DNA of 64,000 nucleotides from Pseudoalteromonas luteoviolacea NCIMB 1944. Its GTDB lineage: Bacteria > Pseudomonadota > Gammaproteobacteria > Enterobacterales > Alteromonadaceae. This document shows, piece after piece, positions 43,036 to 51,747 of this stretch. The stretch is from contig NZ_AUXS01000064.1 in NCBI RefSeq assembly GCF_001625565.1, positions 124,001 through 188,000 of the forward strand. The letters run 5' to 3'. The notes under the pieces are model-generated. The model searched no databases. It saw only the letters and a program-made list of their open reading frames with translations, and was not told the DNA's origin. The first letter of the stretch is position 1; every line of letters begins with the position of its first letter. Made by a program: the position numbers and the translations under genes.

Positions 43036-45033
43036 ATGTTTAAATATTCAAAAGTCGCACTTGGCTTAGCTACTTGTTTCGCTCTAACAGGCTGTTTAGA
43101 AGTTGAAGATGATGGTAACAAAGAAATTTCAAACCAGCTGAATAGTCAAAATGAACTATTGCAAACACAAATTGACTTGTTAACAGAGCAACAAGAAAAC
43201 GCTAAGGCACCAGCAGCTATTAAAGGTACTGTAGTATCTGTATCTGAAGGCGTTTCTGCTGCTGACGCACAAGTAAGCGTTTTTGTTGACAATGCATGGA
43301 CGGAAGCCGTGGCAGTCGCTGAAGACGGCTCATTCAATATTGCAAACCTGCCTGCTCAACGCAGCATCGTTGTAAAAGTTTCTAGTGAAAGCGGCGCATT
43401 CCTTACTCGCCACTTTAAAGCCAGAACAACAGGCAATGTTGCCAACGGTGTTCAAACTGCTGACCTGTATAACCTTGAAGTATCAGAGGGCTATACCAAA
43501 GAAATTAAAGTTCTTGATTCGGAATCAAACGAAGCAATTAAAAACCTAACTATTTGGGCAGATGACGTTACCGATTTAGATCGTTTCTGGACCGTAGAAA
43601 ACTTCGAAAAAATGGTCAAAGATACCTACGCAACTAAAGCTGTGTATAACGAAGAGAAAGGTGTCTATGTAATCCAGTTAGCGAAAGACTTGCCTGTTGA
43701 TTTATACTACAACCCGGACCTAAATGGTGACGGTAACGATAACTACATTCCTGAATCAGGTAACTATTCAGGTCGTGATGGCGAAATTCAACTTTCAGAA
43801 GCCAAATTAATTGACTCAATAGATGTCATGTACATGACAGCACTGAACACCCATGAATTTAGCATTGCACTTACTGTCCTTGACGAAGAAGGTAATGCGG
43901 TTGAGGTTAAGCGCGTATTTGCGAATGATAATGACCGTGGTGAGAAGTACGCGACTTATAACGAAGAAACAAAGCAGTATGATCTAGACGCTAATTTCTT
44001 TAATCGCTTAAGTCTTGTTATTCCGGGTTTTCAAAAAGATGACCTAGTTTACAGCAGTGCAAACGTTGAAATTAGCTACAACACAGCTCTTTCTGCATAC
44101 GACGTATATAATGGTAATACCCATGCTCCAGTTGAGCTGTCGAACAACACTTTAAACTTGGTTGTTCACCTACACAGCGATGAAGTAAGCGAGTCTTCAG
44201 TGTCAAGGATTGCGACTGTTGATGCAAAAGATACTGTTGACAACGACGTACAGCTATACTTAAACGTACCTGTTGAAGTCGCAGCAGCTAACGTTCAAGC
44301 AATGGCTGTAAATCACGTTTTAGAATCGAAAGATGGTTCTACTACATTGAATACTGTTGAAACTGTTGTTGAACATGACCTTACGTTAGACTTAGACAAT
44401 ACACGTATTACCATCACACCAAAAACAGAAGTGACAACAAACTATAGATACCGAGTGTCTATCGATGAGGTTACCAATACTATCTCAGGTAAAACTGAGC
44501 AGCTTGGCTTCAACAGAGAGTATAACTTACCAGTTAGTAACGCTGTTTTCGATATCAATGAGCTAACAGCCGATAACTTTAACTACACTACAAATGGCAA
44601 GCCAATTGTCGCTAAAAACTCAGCAGGTGTTGACGATACTTGGGCATGGGACTACGATGGCTACGTTAGATTCGTTTTACCAAAGCACTTGTACTTGGTA
44701 GAAAAGTTAAGCTTTGAAGTTGTTAAATATACACATAACAATGTAGAGACTGTTATCAGTGATCCTAATACAGAGATTGTTATTGGCGACGGCTGGAGTA
44801 ACCATCACACATCGTTCCTAGCAAAAATAGCTCGCAATGAAGAGCGTAATGGCCATTTCACTGCCGGTGGATCAGCGGAAAGTGGCTATAGATCAATTAG
44901 TTATACCGATCTAGGTCTACATTTGGACGACAACAAAGAAGGCGACAAGAGCTCAATTACTATCAACTACAGCTACCAACTGAAAGACAGTAAAGATGTG
45001 GTCACAGGTACTCTAGAGTTACCAGTTCAATAA
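43036..45033 (+). CDS. Large acidic surface lipoprotein of unknown function
   Basis: The product is 665 residues beginning with a lipoprotein signal (FALTGC, Cys at 20). Residues about 28-55 are a short coiled coil (NQLNSQNELLQTQIDLLTEQ). Residues about 60-120 form a carboxypeptidase-regulatory-like sandwich (IKGTVVSVSEGVSAADAQV, then GSFNIANLPAQRS). The remainder is a chain of beta-rich, Asp/Glu-rich segments, one with an EF-hand-like loop (NPDLNGDGNDN) that could bind calcium. I recognise no enzyme motif. The gene stands alone, with a terminator after it. A surface-display or binding role is inferred only from the signal and domains. Confidence 0.75.
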   Translation: MFKYSKVALGLATCFALTGCLEVEDDGNKEISNQLNSQNELLQTQIDLLTEQQENAKAPAAIKGTVVSVSEGVSAADAQVSVFVDNAWTEAVAVAEDGSFNIANLPAQRSIVVKVSSESGAFLTRHFKARTTGNVANGVQTADLYNLEVSEGYTKEIKVLDSESNEAIKNLTIWADDVTDLDRFWTVENFEKMVKDTYATKAVYNEEKGVYVIQLAKDLPVDLYYNPDLNGDGNDNYIPESGNYSGRDGEIQLSEAKLIDSIDVMYMTALNTHEFSIALTVLDEEGNAVEVKRVFANDNDRGEKYATYNEETKQYDLDANFFNRLSLVIPGFQKDDLVYSSANVEISYNTALSAYDVYNGNTHAPVELSNNTLNLVVHLHSDEVSESSVSRIATVDAKDTVDNDVQLYLNVPVEVAAANVQAMAVNHVLESKDGSTTLNTVETVVEHDLTLDLDNTRITITPKTEVTTNYRYRVSIDEVTNTISGKTEQLGFNREYNLPVSNAVFDINELTADNFNYTTNGKPIVAKNSAGVDDTWAWDYDGYVRFVLPKHLYLVEKLSFEVVKYTHNNVETVISDPNTEIVIGDGWSNHHTSFLAKIARNEERNGHFTAGGSAESGYRSISYTDLGLHLDDNKEGDKSSITINYSYQLKDSKDVVTGTLELPVQ

Positions 45034-45046
45034 ACTTGAAGTATTT

Positions 45047-45079
45047 AAAAAGGGCTTGGTGTTAACCAAGCCCTTTTTT
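45047..45079 (+). terminator. Intrinsic terminator after the large lipoprotein
   Basis: AAAAAGGGCTTGGT-GTTA-ACCAAGCCCTTTTTT: a stem of about 13 bp with a T6 tract, about 14 bases past the stop. Confidence 0.9.
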
Positions 45080-45661
45080 ATGAGTATAATTTCAGTGTTC
45101 ATATCTAATAGCAATACACTCTATGTGCTACCACCGAGATTAAGCAGATTACCTAATTACAACCCGTCCAATAAAGCTTATTAAATCCGCGTAAACCACT
45201 TACATGTAGCGTGACAGATGTATCTCGTTCTCATATTTTATAGAATTTTAATCCCAAGCGAGCAGCCTAGAGTGTATGTGGCTAACTCTCAAATTGGTGA
45301 CTGGTACTGACTTGTGGCCACATTGCATTATATGACTAACTAACGATATGAGGCGGCACTATCAACCCCTATATTCACGACATGTTTATCAAAGCTATAT
45401 TGCAGCACTCCCTATATTTAAAATTACGATGGACTGTGGCTCCGTCAATAATTAAACAAGTTGCCTGTATTAAAGATCTCCTAAAACCTTTGGTGTATCG
45501 ACCTAGTTACAATGGGAGAAAGTTCGGTATTTTACATGGTTGGCAACAAACAGACTTAGCTGATGAATTGCATAAGGAGCAACAAAAATGGTGAGTTTTA
45601 TGACTTAAAAAGAAGGGCCAAGCTCCTCAAAACTGAACAGCTTGGTACATGATTTCGTTAA
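45080..45661. other. Gap with one weak reading frame
   Basis: The only frame of note is at 45382-45594 on the + strand (70 residues, ending YRPSYNGRKFGILHGWQQ and then TDLADELHKEQQKW). It has no clear ribosome binding site and no domain I can name. Its basic/hydrophilic C-terminal half looks protein-like, so it may be a remnant of a larger gene or a genuine small protein. Confidence 0.3.
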
Positions 45662-47116
45662 CTAGAATACAAACACCCAACGAGCAACTGTTAATGTCAG
45701 AATGCTCAGTATTGCTATTGCTATAAGGTTCATTACAAATCCAGCTTTGATCATGTCTTTAATTTTGATCTCTCCAGAACCAAAAACAATCGCATTAGGC
45801 GGTGTAGCAACGGGCATCATAAAGGCACAACTGGCCGCCATTGCAGCAGGGATTATCCATATTAAAGGTGTGCCAGTAACCTGTTCTGCAACAGGGCCAA
45901 GTAATGGTAAAAAGCCTGCAGCGGTTGCCGTATTACTGGTTAATTCAGTTAAGAAAGTGATTAGAGCAGCGACCGCAATAACACTCAATACAAGTGGAAT
46001 AGCGCTGGCACCTGCAAGTAAATTCGCAATATATTCAGCCAGCCCTGATCCCTTGATCTGACTGGCTAAGGTTAGACCGCCACCAAAGAGTAATAAGATC
46101 CCCCAGGGTACTTCTTTTGCGGCTGGCCAATCCATTACCTTTTGCTCACCTTGTTTGTCAGCTGGCAACACAAACAACAGGATTGAGGCAGCAACCGCAA
46201 TCCCGGTATCTGTGATATTTAAACCAGTCCAAGTTTGCAAGTAGGGTCTTAACAACCAACCAAATACTGCAAACAAAAATACATACATAACATTTTTTTC
46301 AGCGATTGACATCGATCCTTGATCGCTCAACTGAGCAGAGAATATCTCAGTCATTTCAGTATTGTTTTGCTGTGGTGCAAGTTTAAATGCAAACTTTGTA
46401 AGCCATAACCAACATAAGATAATCATCCCAAATGTAAATGGCACAGCCACAATCATCCATTGACCAAAGCCAATTTGTATTTGATGGTTGTCCCATAAAT
46501 ACGCAACCATTAACGCATTAGGCGCAGTGCCTATAATAGTTCCTACGCCGCCTAAACTGGCACTATAAGCAATAGCCAATAACAATGCTTTTGCGTAGTT
46601 ATCACAGTGCGCACCATTTTTTTGTAAAACGTGAATAACAGACAATGCAATGGGTAACAACATCAAAGTTGTCGCAGTGTTATTGATCCACATAGACAAA
46701 AAACCACTGACTAACATCATTGCGAGAACTTGATACTTGGGATTTGTACCACTTTTCAACATGGTTTGCAGTGCAATTCGTTTATGTAACTGAGACTTTT
46801 CCATCGCAATGGAAATTAAAAAGCCACCTAAGAACAGAAATATAAGTGGGTGAGCATACGCTGATGAGGTACTTTTTATATCATTGATACCCGCCAAAGG
46901 CACTGCTAGTAGAGGCACTAGTGAAGTTACTGGAATTGGCACCGTTTCGCTCACCCACCAAACCGCCAGCCACATGGCAAGACCAGCAGTACGCCAGCCT
47001 TGTTCTGACAAACCTTCAGGGCTTTGAGTGAAGCATGTTAGTAGAAAAAGAAAAGGGCCTAAAAATAGCCACAACTTATTGTATAGGGAACTGCCTTTAA
47101 CCATTGTATCCGTCAT
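45662..47116 (-). CDS. DASS/SLC13-family sodium:anion symporter
   Basis: The product is a 484-residue transporter with about eleven helices and the two substrate-binding S/N-N-T loops: MWINNTATTLMLLP in the N-terminal half and ELTSNTATAAGFLP in the C-terminal half, the motif that coordinates sodium and carboxylate in VcINDY. The second hairpin MMPVATPPNAIVFGSG is also typical. The family imports C4 and tricarboxylates, or sulphate in some branches; a dicarboxylate is likely but not proven. It is a single-gene unit, about 180 bases downstream of the M28 gene. Confidence 0.92.
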   Translation of the reverse strand: MTDTMVKGSSLYNKLWLFLGPFLFLLTCFTQSPEGLSEQGWRTAGLAMWLAVWWVSETVPIPVTSLVPLLAVPLAGINDIKSTSSAYAHPLIFLFLGGFLISIAMEKSQLHKRIALQTMLKSGTNPKYQVLAMMLVSGFLSMWINNTATTLMLLPIALSVIHVLQKNGAHCDNYAKALLLAIAYSASLGGVGTIIGTAPNALMVAYLWDNHQIQIGFGQWMIVAVPFTFGMIILCWLWLTKFAFKLAPQQNNTEMTEIFSAQLSDQGSMSIAEKNVMYVFLFAVFGWLLRPYLQTWTGLNITDTGIAVAASILLFVLPADKQGEQKVMDWPAAKEVPWGILLLFGGGLTLASQIKGSGLAEYIANLLAGASAIPLVLSVIAVAALITFLTELTSNTATAAGFLPLLGPVAEQVTGTPLIWIIPAAMAASCAFMMPVATPPNAIVFGSGEIKIKDMIKAGFVMNLIAIAILSILTLTVARWVFVF

Positions 47117-47247
47117 TTATCAATTTTTTGTAATTATGAATGCTAATTAAGGAGGCAGTATGAATGAGCATGCTGTAATCTACAAGACACCAAAAGCCTT
47201 AGGCAACATAAAAGCAAGCTTTTGCTCACTATATAGTTATACCAGTA

Positions 47248-47284
47248 ATCAAAAATAGACCGCTGCACTCTATGAATACAGCGG
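47248..47284 (-). terminator. Intrinsic terminator after the M28 aminopeptidase
   Basis: CCGCTG / CAGCGG with a 13-base loop, followed on the - strand by TCTATTTTT, 15 bases past the stop. Confidence 0.7.
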
Positions 47285-47299
47285 CCTAGGCTTACATTT

Positions 47300-48820
47300 T
47301 TAGTTGGCAGTAATTTTAAGCGTTACGCCAGATGCCTGCGTATAACCACGCAAGTCAAAGTACCAGGTCCCCGCTTCTGGCAATGACAATGTGCAAACTT
47401 CATTGTTTCCATAACGATATGGACGACAGCGATATTGAGACGTCGTTGATTGACTACCAAAGTTCACATACAGATCGGCATCGCCGGAACCGCCTGAAAT
47501 GGTCACTTTGAGCTCTTTGTAGCCACTACCGATTGGTAAATTAGTACGCCACCATTGCCCAGACTCAACACTTACATCGGTAAATGTTTTTTGTATTGGT
47601 GTTGGATCTGTGGGTGGAGGTGGTGTACTACCTGCGGTTTTTGCCAGCTCAGCGACATAAGCACTGGCCAACTTGGCAAAATTTAAAGAGTGCTCTGCAT
47701 TATATTCCGTATCGTTTGAAGAGTGGATCAAACGATTTGACTCTCTCATACGAGATTCAAAGGGAAATGACGCAGGAAACCCTTGTTGATACCAAGATGC
47801 ATGATCTGAGCAACCATAGCCACATCTATCATAGCCATAGCTAATAGTGCTCAAGTATGTATCTATTAGCTGGCTCATAAATGTATTTTGGGCACTGTTG
47901 GTATAGTCAGTAATGAGCACAATGTCATATTGGCCGCCTTTGTGTCCAGACATATCAAATTGCGCCATGCCTACGACATTTCTCCCTGATGACTTGTAAT
48001 CCTGTGCAATTGCTTTTGACCCTCTCAATCCCACTTCTTCCGCAGCGTACCCCATAATTTGCACGGTTCGCTTGGGTTTATAGTTGGTCTCGACTATCGC
48101 TTTGAGCACTTCACTTAATACCGCGATACCAGATGCATTATCATCAGCACCAGGCGCTCGTCCCCCACTCGGATTAGAGCCATTGATAGAATCCAAATGC
48201 CCACCAATAACCACGATTTCATCAATTAACTCACTCCCAGGGATAGTGACAATGACAGACGGCTGCGCCCACGAATGGCCGTAGGACTCTACGGTGATAT
48301 CAGCTCTTGAACGAGCCAAATCAGTCCAATGCTGTTTGACCCAATTGGAGGCATCTACGCCTGACTGCTGAGTGTAATATCGGTTGTAAAATGCTGTCAT
48401 AGCACTGACGGTGCTATCTAGTCCTGTTGATGAAACTTTGCTCATCAGAGCTTGCACGGTTTGTGGGTTGTCTATGGTATAAGCTAGCTCAGGCTGATTT
48501 GCGTGAGCATGTGCCAAAGCGCTCAAGTATGATTTGGCTTCTTGCTCACTTTCATGAGCGACAAAACCACCACATCGATGATAGTTTTCGTGCATAAAAT
48601 GACTGACATTAACATGCTCTGCTTCATCTAATAGCAATAAGTTCACCTCGGCATTATTCGTGGTGGACTGTGGGTATACTCGCCCTTTAATAGAGTTTTC
48701 TAATTGGTAATGCTGACTTGCTGGTGCGCCTAACGTTATCCATTTTTTTTCAGATGGTTCGCTTGAGAAACTAGGCTGTGAGAGGCACGCCAACAAACAC
48801 ATAAATGCTTTTGTACGCAT
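47300..48820 (-). CDS. Secreted M28 leucine-type aminopeptidase with C-terminal PPC domain
   Basis: The product is 506 residues with a signal peptide (CLLACLSQPSFS). After a propeptide, the M28 catalytic domain carries the two-zinc site: GGHLDSIN, GADDNASG, AAEEVGLRGS (catalytic Glu and Glu ligand), MAQFDMSG and LIHSSND, very like Vibrio proteolyticus leucine aminopeptidase. A proline-rich linker (TPPPPTDPTP) leads to a PPC domain (about 420-506: DADLYVNFGS, AGTWYFDLRGYT), a secretion/prodomain often removed after export. It lies just downstream of an M4 protease gene with a nearly identical PPC domain. Confidence 0.93.
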   Translation of the reverse strand: MRTKAFMCLLACLSQPSFSSEPSEKKWITLGAPASQHYQLENSIKGRVYPQSTTNNAEVNLLLLDEAEHVNVSHFMHENYHRCGGFVAHESEQEAKSYLSALAHAHANQPELAYTIDNPQTVQALMSKVSSTGLDSTVSAMTAFYNRYYTQQSGVDASNWVKQHWTDLARSRADITVESYGHSWAQPSVIVTIPGSELIDEIVVIGGHLDSINGSNPSGGRAPGADDNASGIAVLSEVLKAIVETNYKPKRTVQIMGYAAEEVGLRGSKAIAQDYKSSGRNVVGMAQFDMSGHKGGQYDIVLITDYTNSAQNTFMSQLIDTYLSTISYGYDRCGYGCSDHASWYQQGFPASFPFESRMRESNRLIHSSNDTEYNAEHSLNFAKLASAYVAELAKTAGSTPPPPTDPTPIQKTFTDVSVESGQWWRTNLPIGSGYKELKVTISGGSGDADLYVNFGSQSTTSQYRCRPYRYGNNEVCTLSLPEAGTWYFDLRGYTQASGVTLKITAN

Positions 48821-48848
48821 AATGTATCCTTTACATGACTTTGCGAGA

Positions 48849-48867
48849 AGGCGACACGAGGTCGCCT
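48849..48867 (-). terminator. Small hairpin between the M4 and M28 genes
   Basis: AGGCGAC-ACGAG-GTCGCCT lies 16 bases past the M4 stop. It lacks a T-tract, so it is more likely a processing or attenuation stem than a full stop. Confidence 0.35.
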
Positions 48868-48882
48868 ATCATTAAGAACTAA

Positions 48883-51054
48883 CTAGTTGGCTTTGATATT
48901 TAGAGTTACACCGCTTGCGCTTGTATAACCACGTAAATCTATGTGCCAAGTCCCTGCCTGGGGGTTAGTAAATGAACATGATTCACTGTTGCCATTTTTG
49001 TATGGGCGACATTGATATGTTGAAGTGGAAGAGGCTGAGCCAAAGTTAACATACAAATCTGCATCTCCGCTGCCACCAGAAATTGTAACGGTAAGATTTG
49101 AATAACCCGCATTTAAAGATTGGGTATACCTTGCCCACTGACCACTAGAAACTGATATATTACTTTCAGTTCTATCAATTGGAGGCGTTGAGCCACCGCC
49201 TGTTGAATAACTACCTGTCAGCGTCACACCAGAAATTTGGTTCCACGCTTCCACCATCACATAGTAAGTACCAGCTTGAACTGTATTAATGGCACAAGAT
49301 TCGTTGCTCGTTGACGAAGTACTCTTACAATCGAAGCTTTGTAATGTGGGTCTGCTACCAAACTTGACGTATAAGTCAGCATCACCGATGCCACCAGCTG
49401 TTTCGAATTTTAAGTTGGTCGCATCAGCTGGTACATTCAGCACAAAAAATTGCTGTGCCTTCGCAGCCCCACTGATGCCAGTGCGAGGTACGCCATTGCT
49501 TATTTCCTCGTCCGTTGGGGGAGTGCCACAATTGCTACCGGAGCTCAATTGAGAATTTACACCGACTTGTGCCAAAGCAGCTTTAACGTCGTCAGGGTTA
49601 TAACCTAAGTCACACGCAGCATCCATTACTCCGTTGCCAGCTAGATCCCAATCAGTGCTCGCTGTCCAATACATTTGATTTGCCTTAGCCATTACAAGAA
49701 ATGCTTTCTTTGTATCCCACCCTGTCGTGGTAGCTAAGTTATAAAATGCTTTATTAAAAACACCTGATGAATGGTGCACATCCATGCCAGAAGTAAAGTT
49801 GTTTTGATGATCAATTGAACGGCCATCTTTCGTCGGATCATTCATATATCTTAGCGCGCCGGTCGCTTTGAAGATATCTTGCCCAACAAGCCAATCATTG
49901 CTGCCTTTCATGTAAAATTCAGCGGCCTCACCTGCCATATCTGAAAAAGCTTCATTCAGTCCACCAGACTTATTGCGGTATACAAGACCTGAATTCTGCT
50001 CCGTGAACCCGTGACTGACCTCATGCGCCGACACATCAAGGCTGACTAAAGGATAAAATCTATCCTTGCCGTCACCAAATGTCATCGAACGCCCATCCCA
50101 AAACGCGTTTTCGTAATTATTGCTATAATGCACTCGCATTTGTAGTTGAAATGAGAGTGGCGCAGTGCCTAGCCAATCATTGTACATATTGAAAACGACG
50201 TTACCAAAATAGTGCGCATCATTAAGCGGCGAATATGCACCATTAATTTCTTTCACCGTATTTTCTGGGCAAGTAAAGGAGTGAGCACTAGAGCCACTGC
50301 TACCATGGTTAAGGTGAATAGTCTTAACGTTCGCATTGTTCATTGTACAGGTATTGCCTGATTGACTGACGTCTAAATGACCGTAGTCTGTGCCATAGTT
50401 GTATCGCCCAGTTTTTTGGTTTCCACCAGGGCCTGTTGCATTTGCATGCTGAATATTGTCATAGCTTACCAGTAACTCACCCGTATTAGCATCAATGATC
50501 TGATACGGTCTAGATGGTGATTCCCCATAAGTTACATAAGACACTTCATACACTAATCGAGCCTGATTGTTCTTGTCTATCCAAACTCCGAGTTGGTCTG
50601 ATCCGTGGAACTTTTGCAGTGCTTCTTGTGTACTTGATTGATTAGCATGTAGCATTGATTTTGCTTGCGCTAGCTGCAAGCCTGGCTTAACAGAAGACAA
50701 GTCTCCTTCAATACCATATACCGCAGCACCGTGAGCATGCTTGAACAATCCCTGATCATCGAACGTCAAGCTTACAGTATCACCAATGACAGGGAGTCCT
50801 TGATACATTTGTTGATAACGATGTGTTACTGACCCATTTTTGTGTTTAAACGTTTTTAGTACTTTTAAAGAGTCAGTTGTCGAGAGCCCTATTAATTGAG
50901 CAGCGGGTGTTGACAACACACTCGGTGAGCCCGATTGCAACATGACATTTAAATTATTCTGAATATTTAAATACTGCTTTTGCGCGGCACCAGCTGTGCA
51001 ACTTAATACAGCCAATGTGACGAGAGATATTTTAGTTATTTTAGGTAGTTTCAC
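48883..51054 (-). CDS. Secreted M4-family (vibriolysin-like) metallopeptidase with two PPC domains
   Basis: The product is about 723 residues: a signal peptide (LVTLAVLSCTAGAA), an FTP/PepSY propeptide (about 30-200), and an M4 catalytic domain with the zinc motif HEVSH (in VSAHEVSHGFTEQNSG), the third ligand Glu in GGLNEAFSDMAGEAAE and DVHHSSGVFNKAFY. Two PPC domains follow (DADLYVKFGS and DADLYVNFGS). The enzyme is a neutral endopeptidase, and it would supply peptides to the M28 exopeptidase next door. I chose the GTG at 51054 because AAGGAG lies 6 bases upstream; the longer frame has no signal peptide. Confidence 0.94.
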   Translation of the reverse strand: MKLPKITKISLVTLAVLSCTAGAAQKQYLNIQNNLNVMLQSGSPSVLSTPAAQLIGLSTTDSLKVLKTFKHKNGSVTHRYQQMYQGLPVIGDTVSLTFDDQGLFKHAHGAAVYGIEGDLSSVKPGLQLAQAKSMLHANQSSTQEALQKFHGSDQLGVWIDKNNQARLVYEVSYVTYGESPSRPYQIIDANTGELLVSYDNIQHANATGPGGNQKTGRYNYGTDYGHLDVSQSGNTCTMNNANVKTIHLNHGSSGSSAHSFTCPENTVKEINGAYSPLNDAHYFGNVVFNMYNDWLGTAPLSFQLQMRVHYSNNYENAFWDGRSMTFGDGKDRFYPLVSLDVSAHEVSHGFTEQNSGLVYRNKSGGLNEAFSDMAGEAAEFYMKGSNDWLVGQDIFKATGALRYMNDPTKDGRSIDHQNNFTSGMDVHHSSGVFNKAFYNLATTTGWDTKKAFLVMAKANQMYWTASTDWDLAGNGVMDAACDLGYNPDDVKAALAQVGVNSQLSSGSNCGTPPTDEEISNGVPRTGISGAAKAQQFFVLNVPADATNLKFETAGGIGDADLYVKFGSRPTLQSFDCKSTSSTSNESCAINTVQAGTYYVMVEAWNQISGVTLTGSYSTGGGSTPPIDRTESNISVSSGQWARYTQSLNAGYSNLTVTISGGSGDADLYVNFGSASSTSTYQCRPYKNGNSESCSFTNPQAGTWHIDLRGYTSASGVTLNIKAN

Positions 51055-51126
51055 TTTATGCTCCTTGATTGTGTGTGTTTTGTATTCGGCACTAGTCCGA
51101 ATGTGCACCTTTTCATGAGTGCACAA

Positions 51127-51747
51127 TTGAGCCTAGCCAAACGGAACAAAAAATAAACCATTAATTTACATATATTAAACTTTTACACCAATTCAATTTT
51201 TAATCATAACTTTCAGCCAGTTATAGAAATTTCAATTTGGCGACAACGCTTAAGCACGCTTTAAATGTAAATAAAACACTACAATTAGAGTGCATTTTCG
51301 TTAAATCAGTGACTGTTTAGAGCACAAGTTGTCTACGAAAGAAAAAGTAAAACCAATTTAATAGGGGTATATGTCTAAAATAAACTTATCGCGATTTCAT
51401 GCTGCGTATACGTTTAAGACGATTATACATACGTGTTTAAACCCAATGGGTGACGATATTGGCTAGAATAAAAGAATTTTAAATGCGCAGATTTGCTTAT
51501 GATAGACGTGATCTCTTATTTTAAATATCAGCCGAACTCCAATCTTTATACAGTGAGAGCCGTATAGATCAACTTAGTTTGGTGAATTTTGCTCAACAAT
51601 CCTCAAAGCAAGACTCTATATCAGCTTTCGAATAATTGAACATACTTCTAATTGTTGTTGGTTGGTCAGTCTAGGTGGAAAACCTATCAAAATATACATC
51701 ACCTACATACTACAACTTGAGGATATGAAAACACATACAACGCTAAG
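51127..51747. other. Gap between the M4 peptidase and a TonB receptor
   Basis: About 690 bases lie between the M4 start (51054) and the receptor stop (51748). A 31-codon frame at 51371-51466 (+) has an AGGGG sequence just before its ATG but encodes nothing I recognise. No hairpin with a T-tract or RNA gene was found. Confidence 0.4.

Noticed and set aside
45702..46061. 119-residue frame opposite the DASS transporter gene
   Set aside because: Antisense to well-conserved transporter codons with no start signal; its hydrophobicity mirrors the helices on the other strand.
51371..51466. 31-codon frame with AGGGG before its ATG
   Set aside because: Plausible start signal but very short, no hydrophobic segment or known motif, and no terminator after it.
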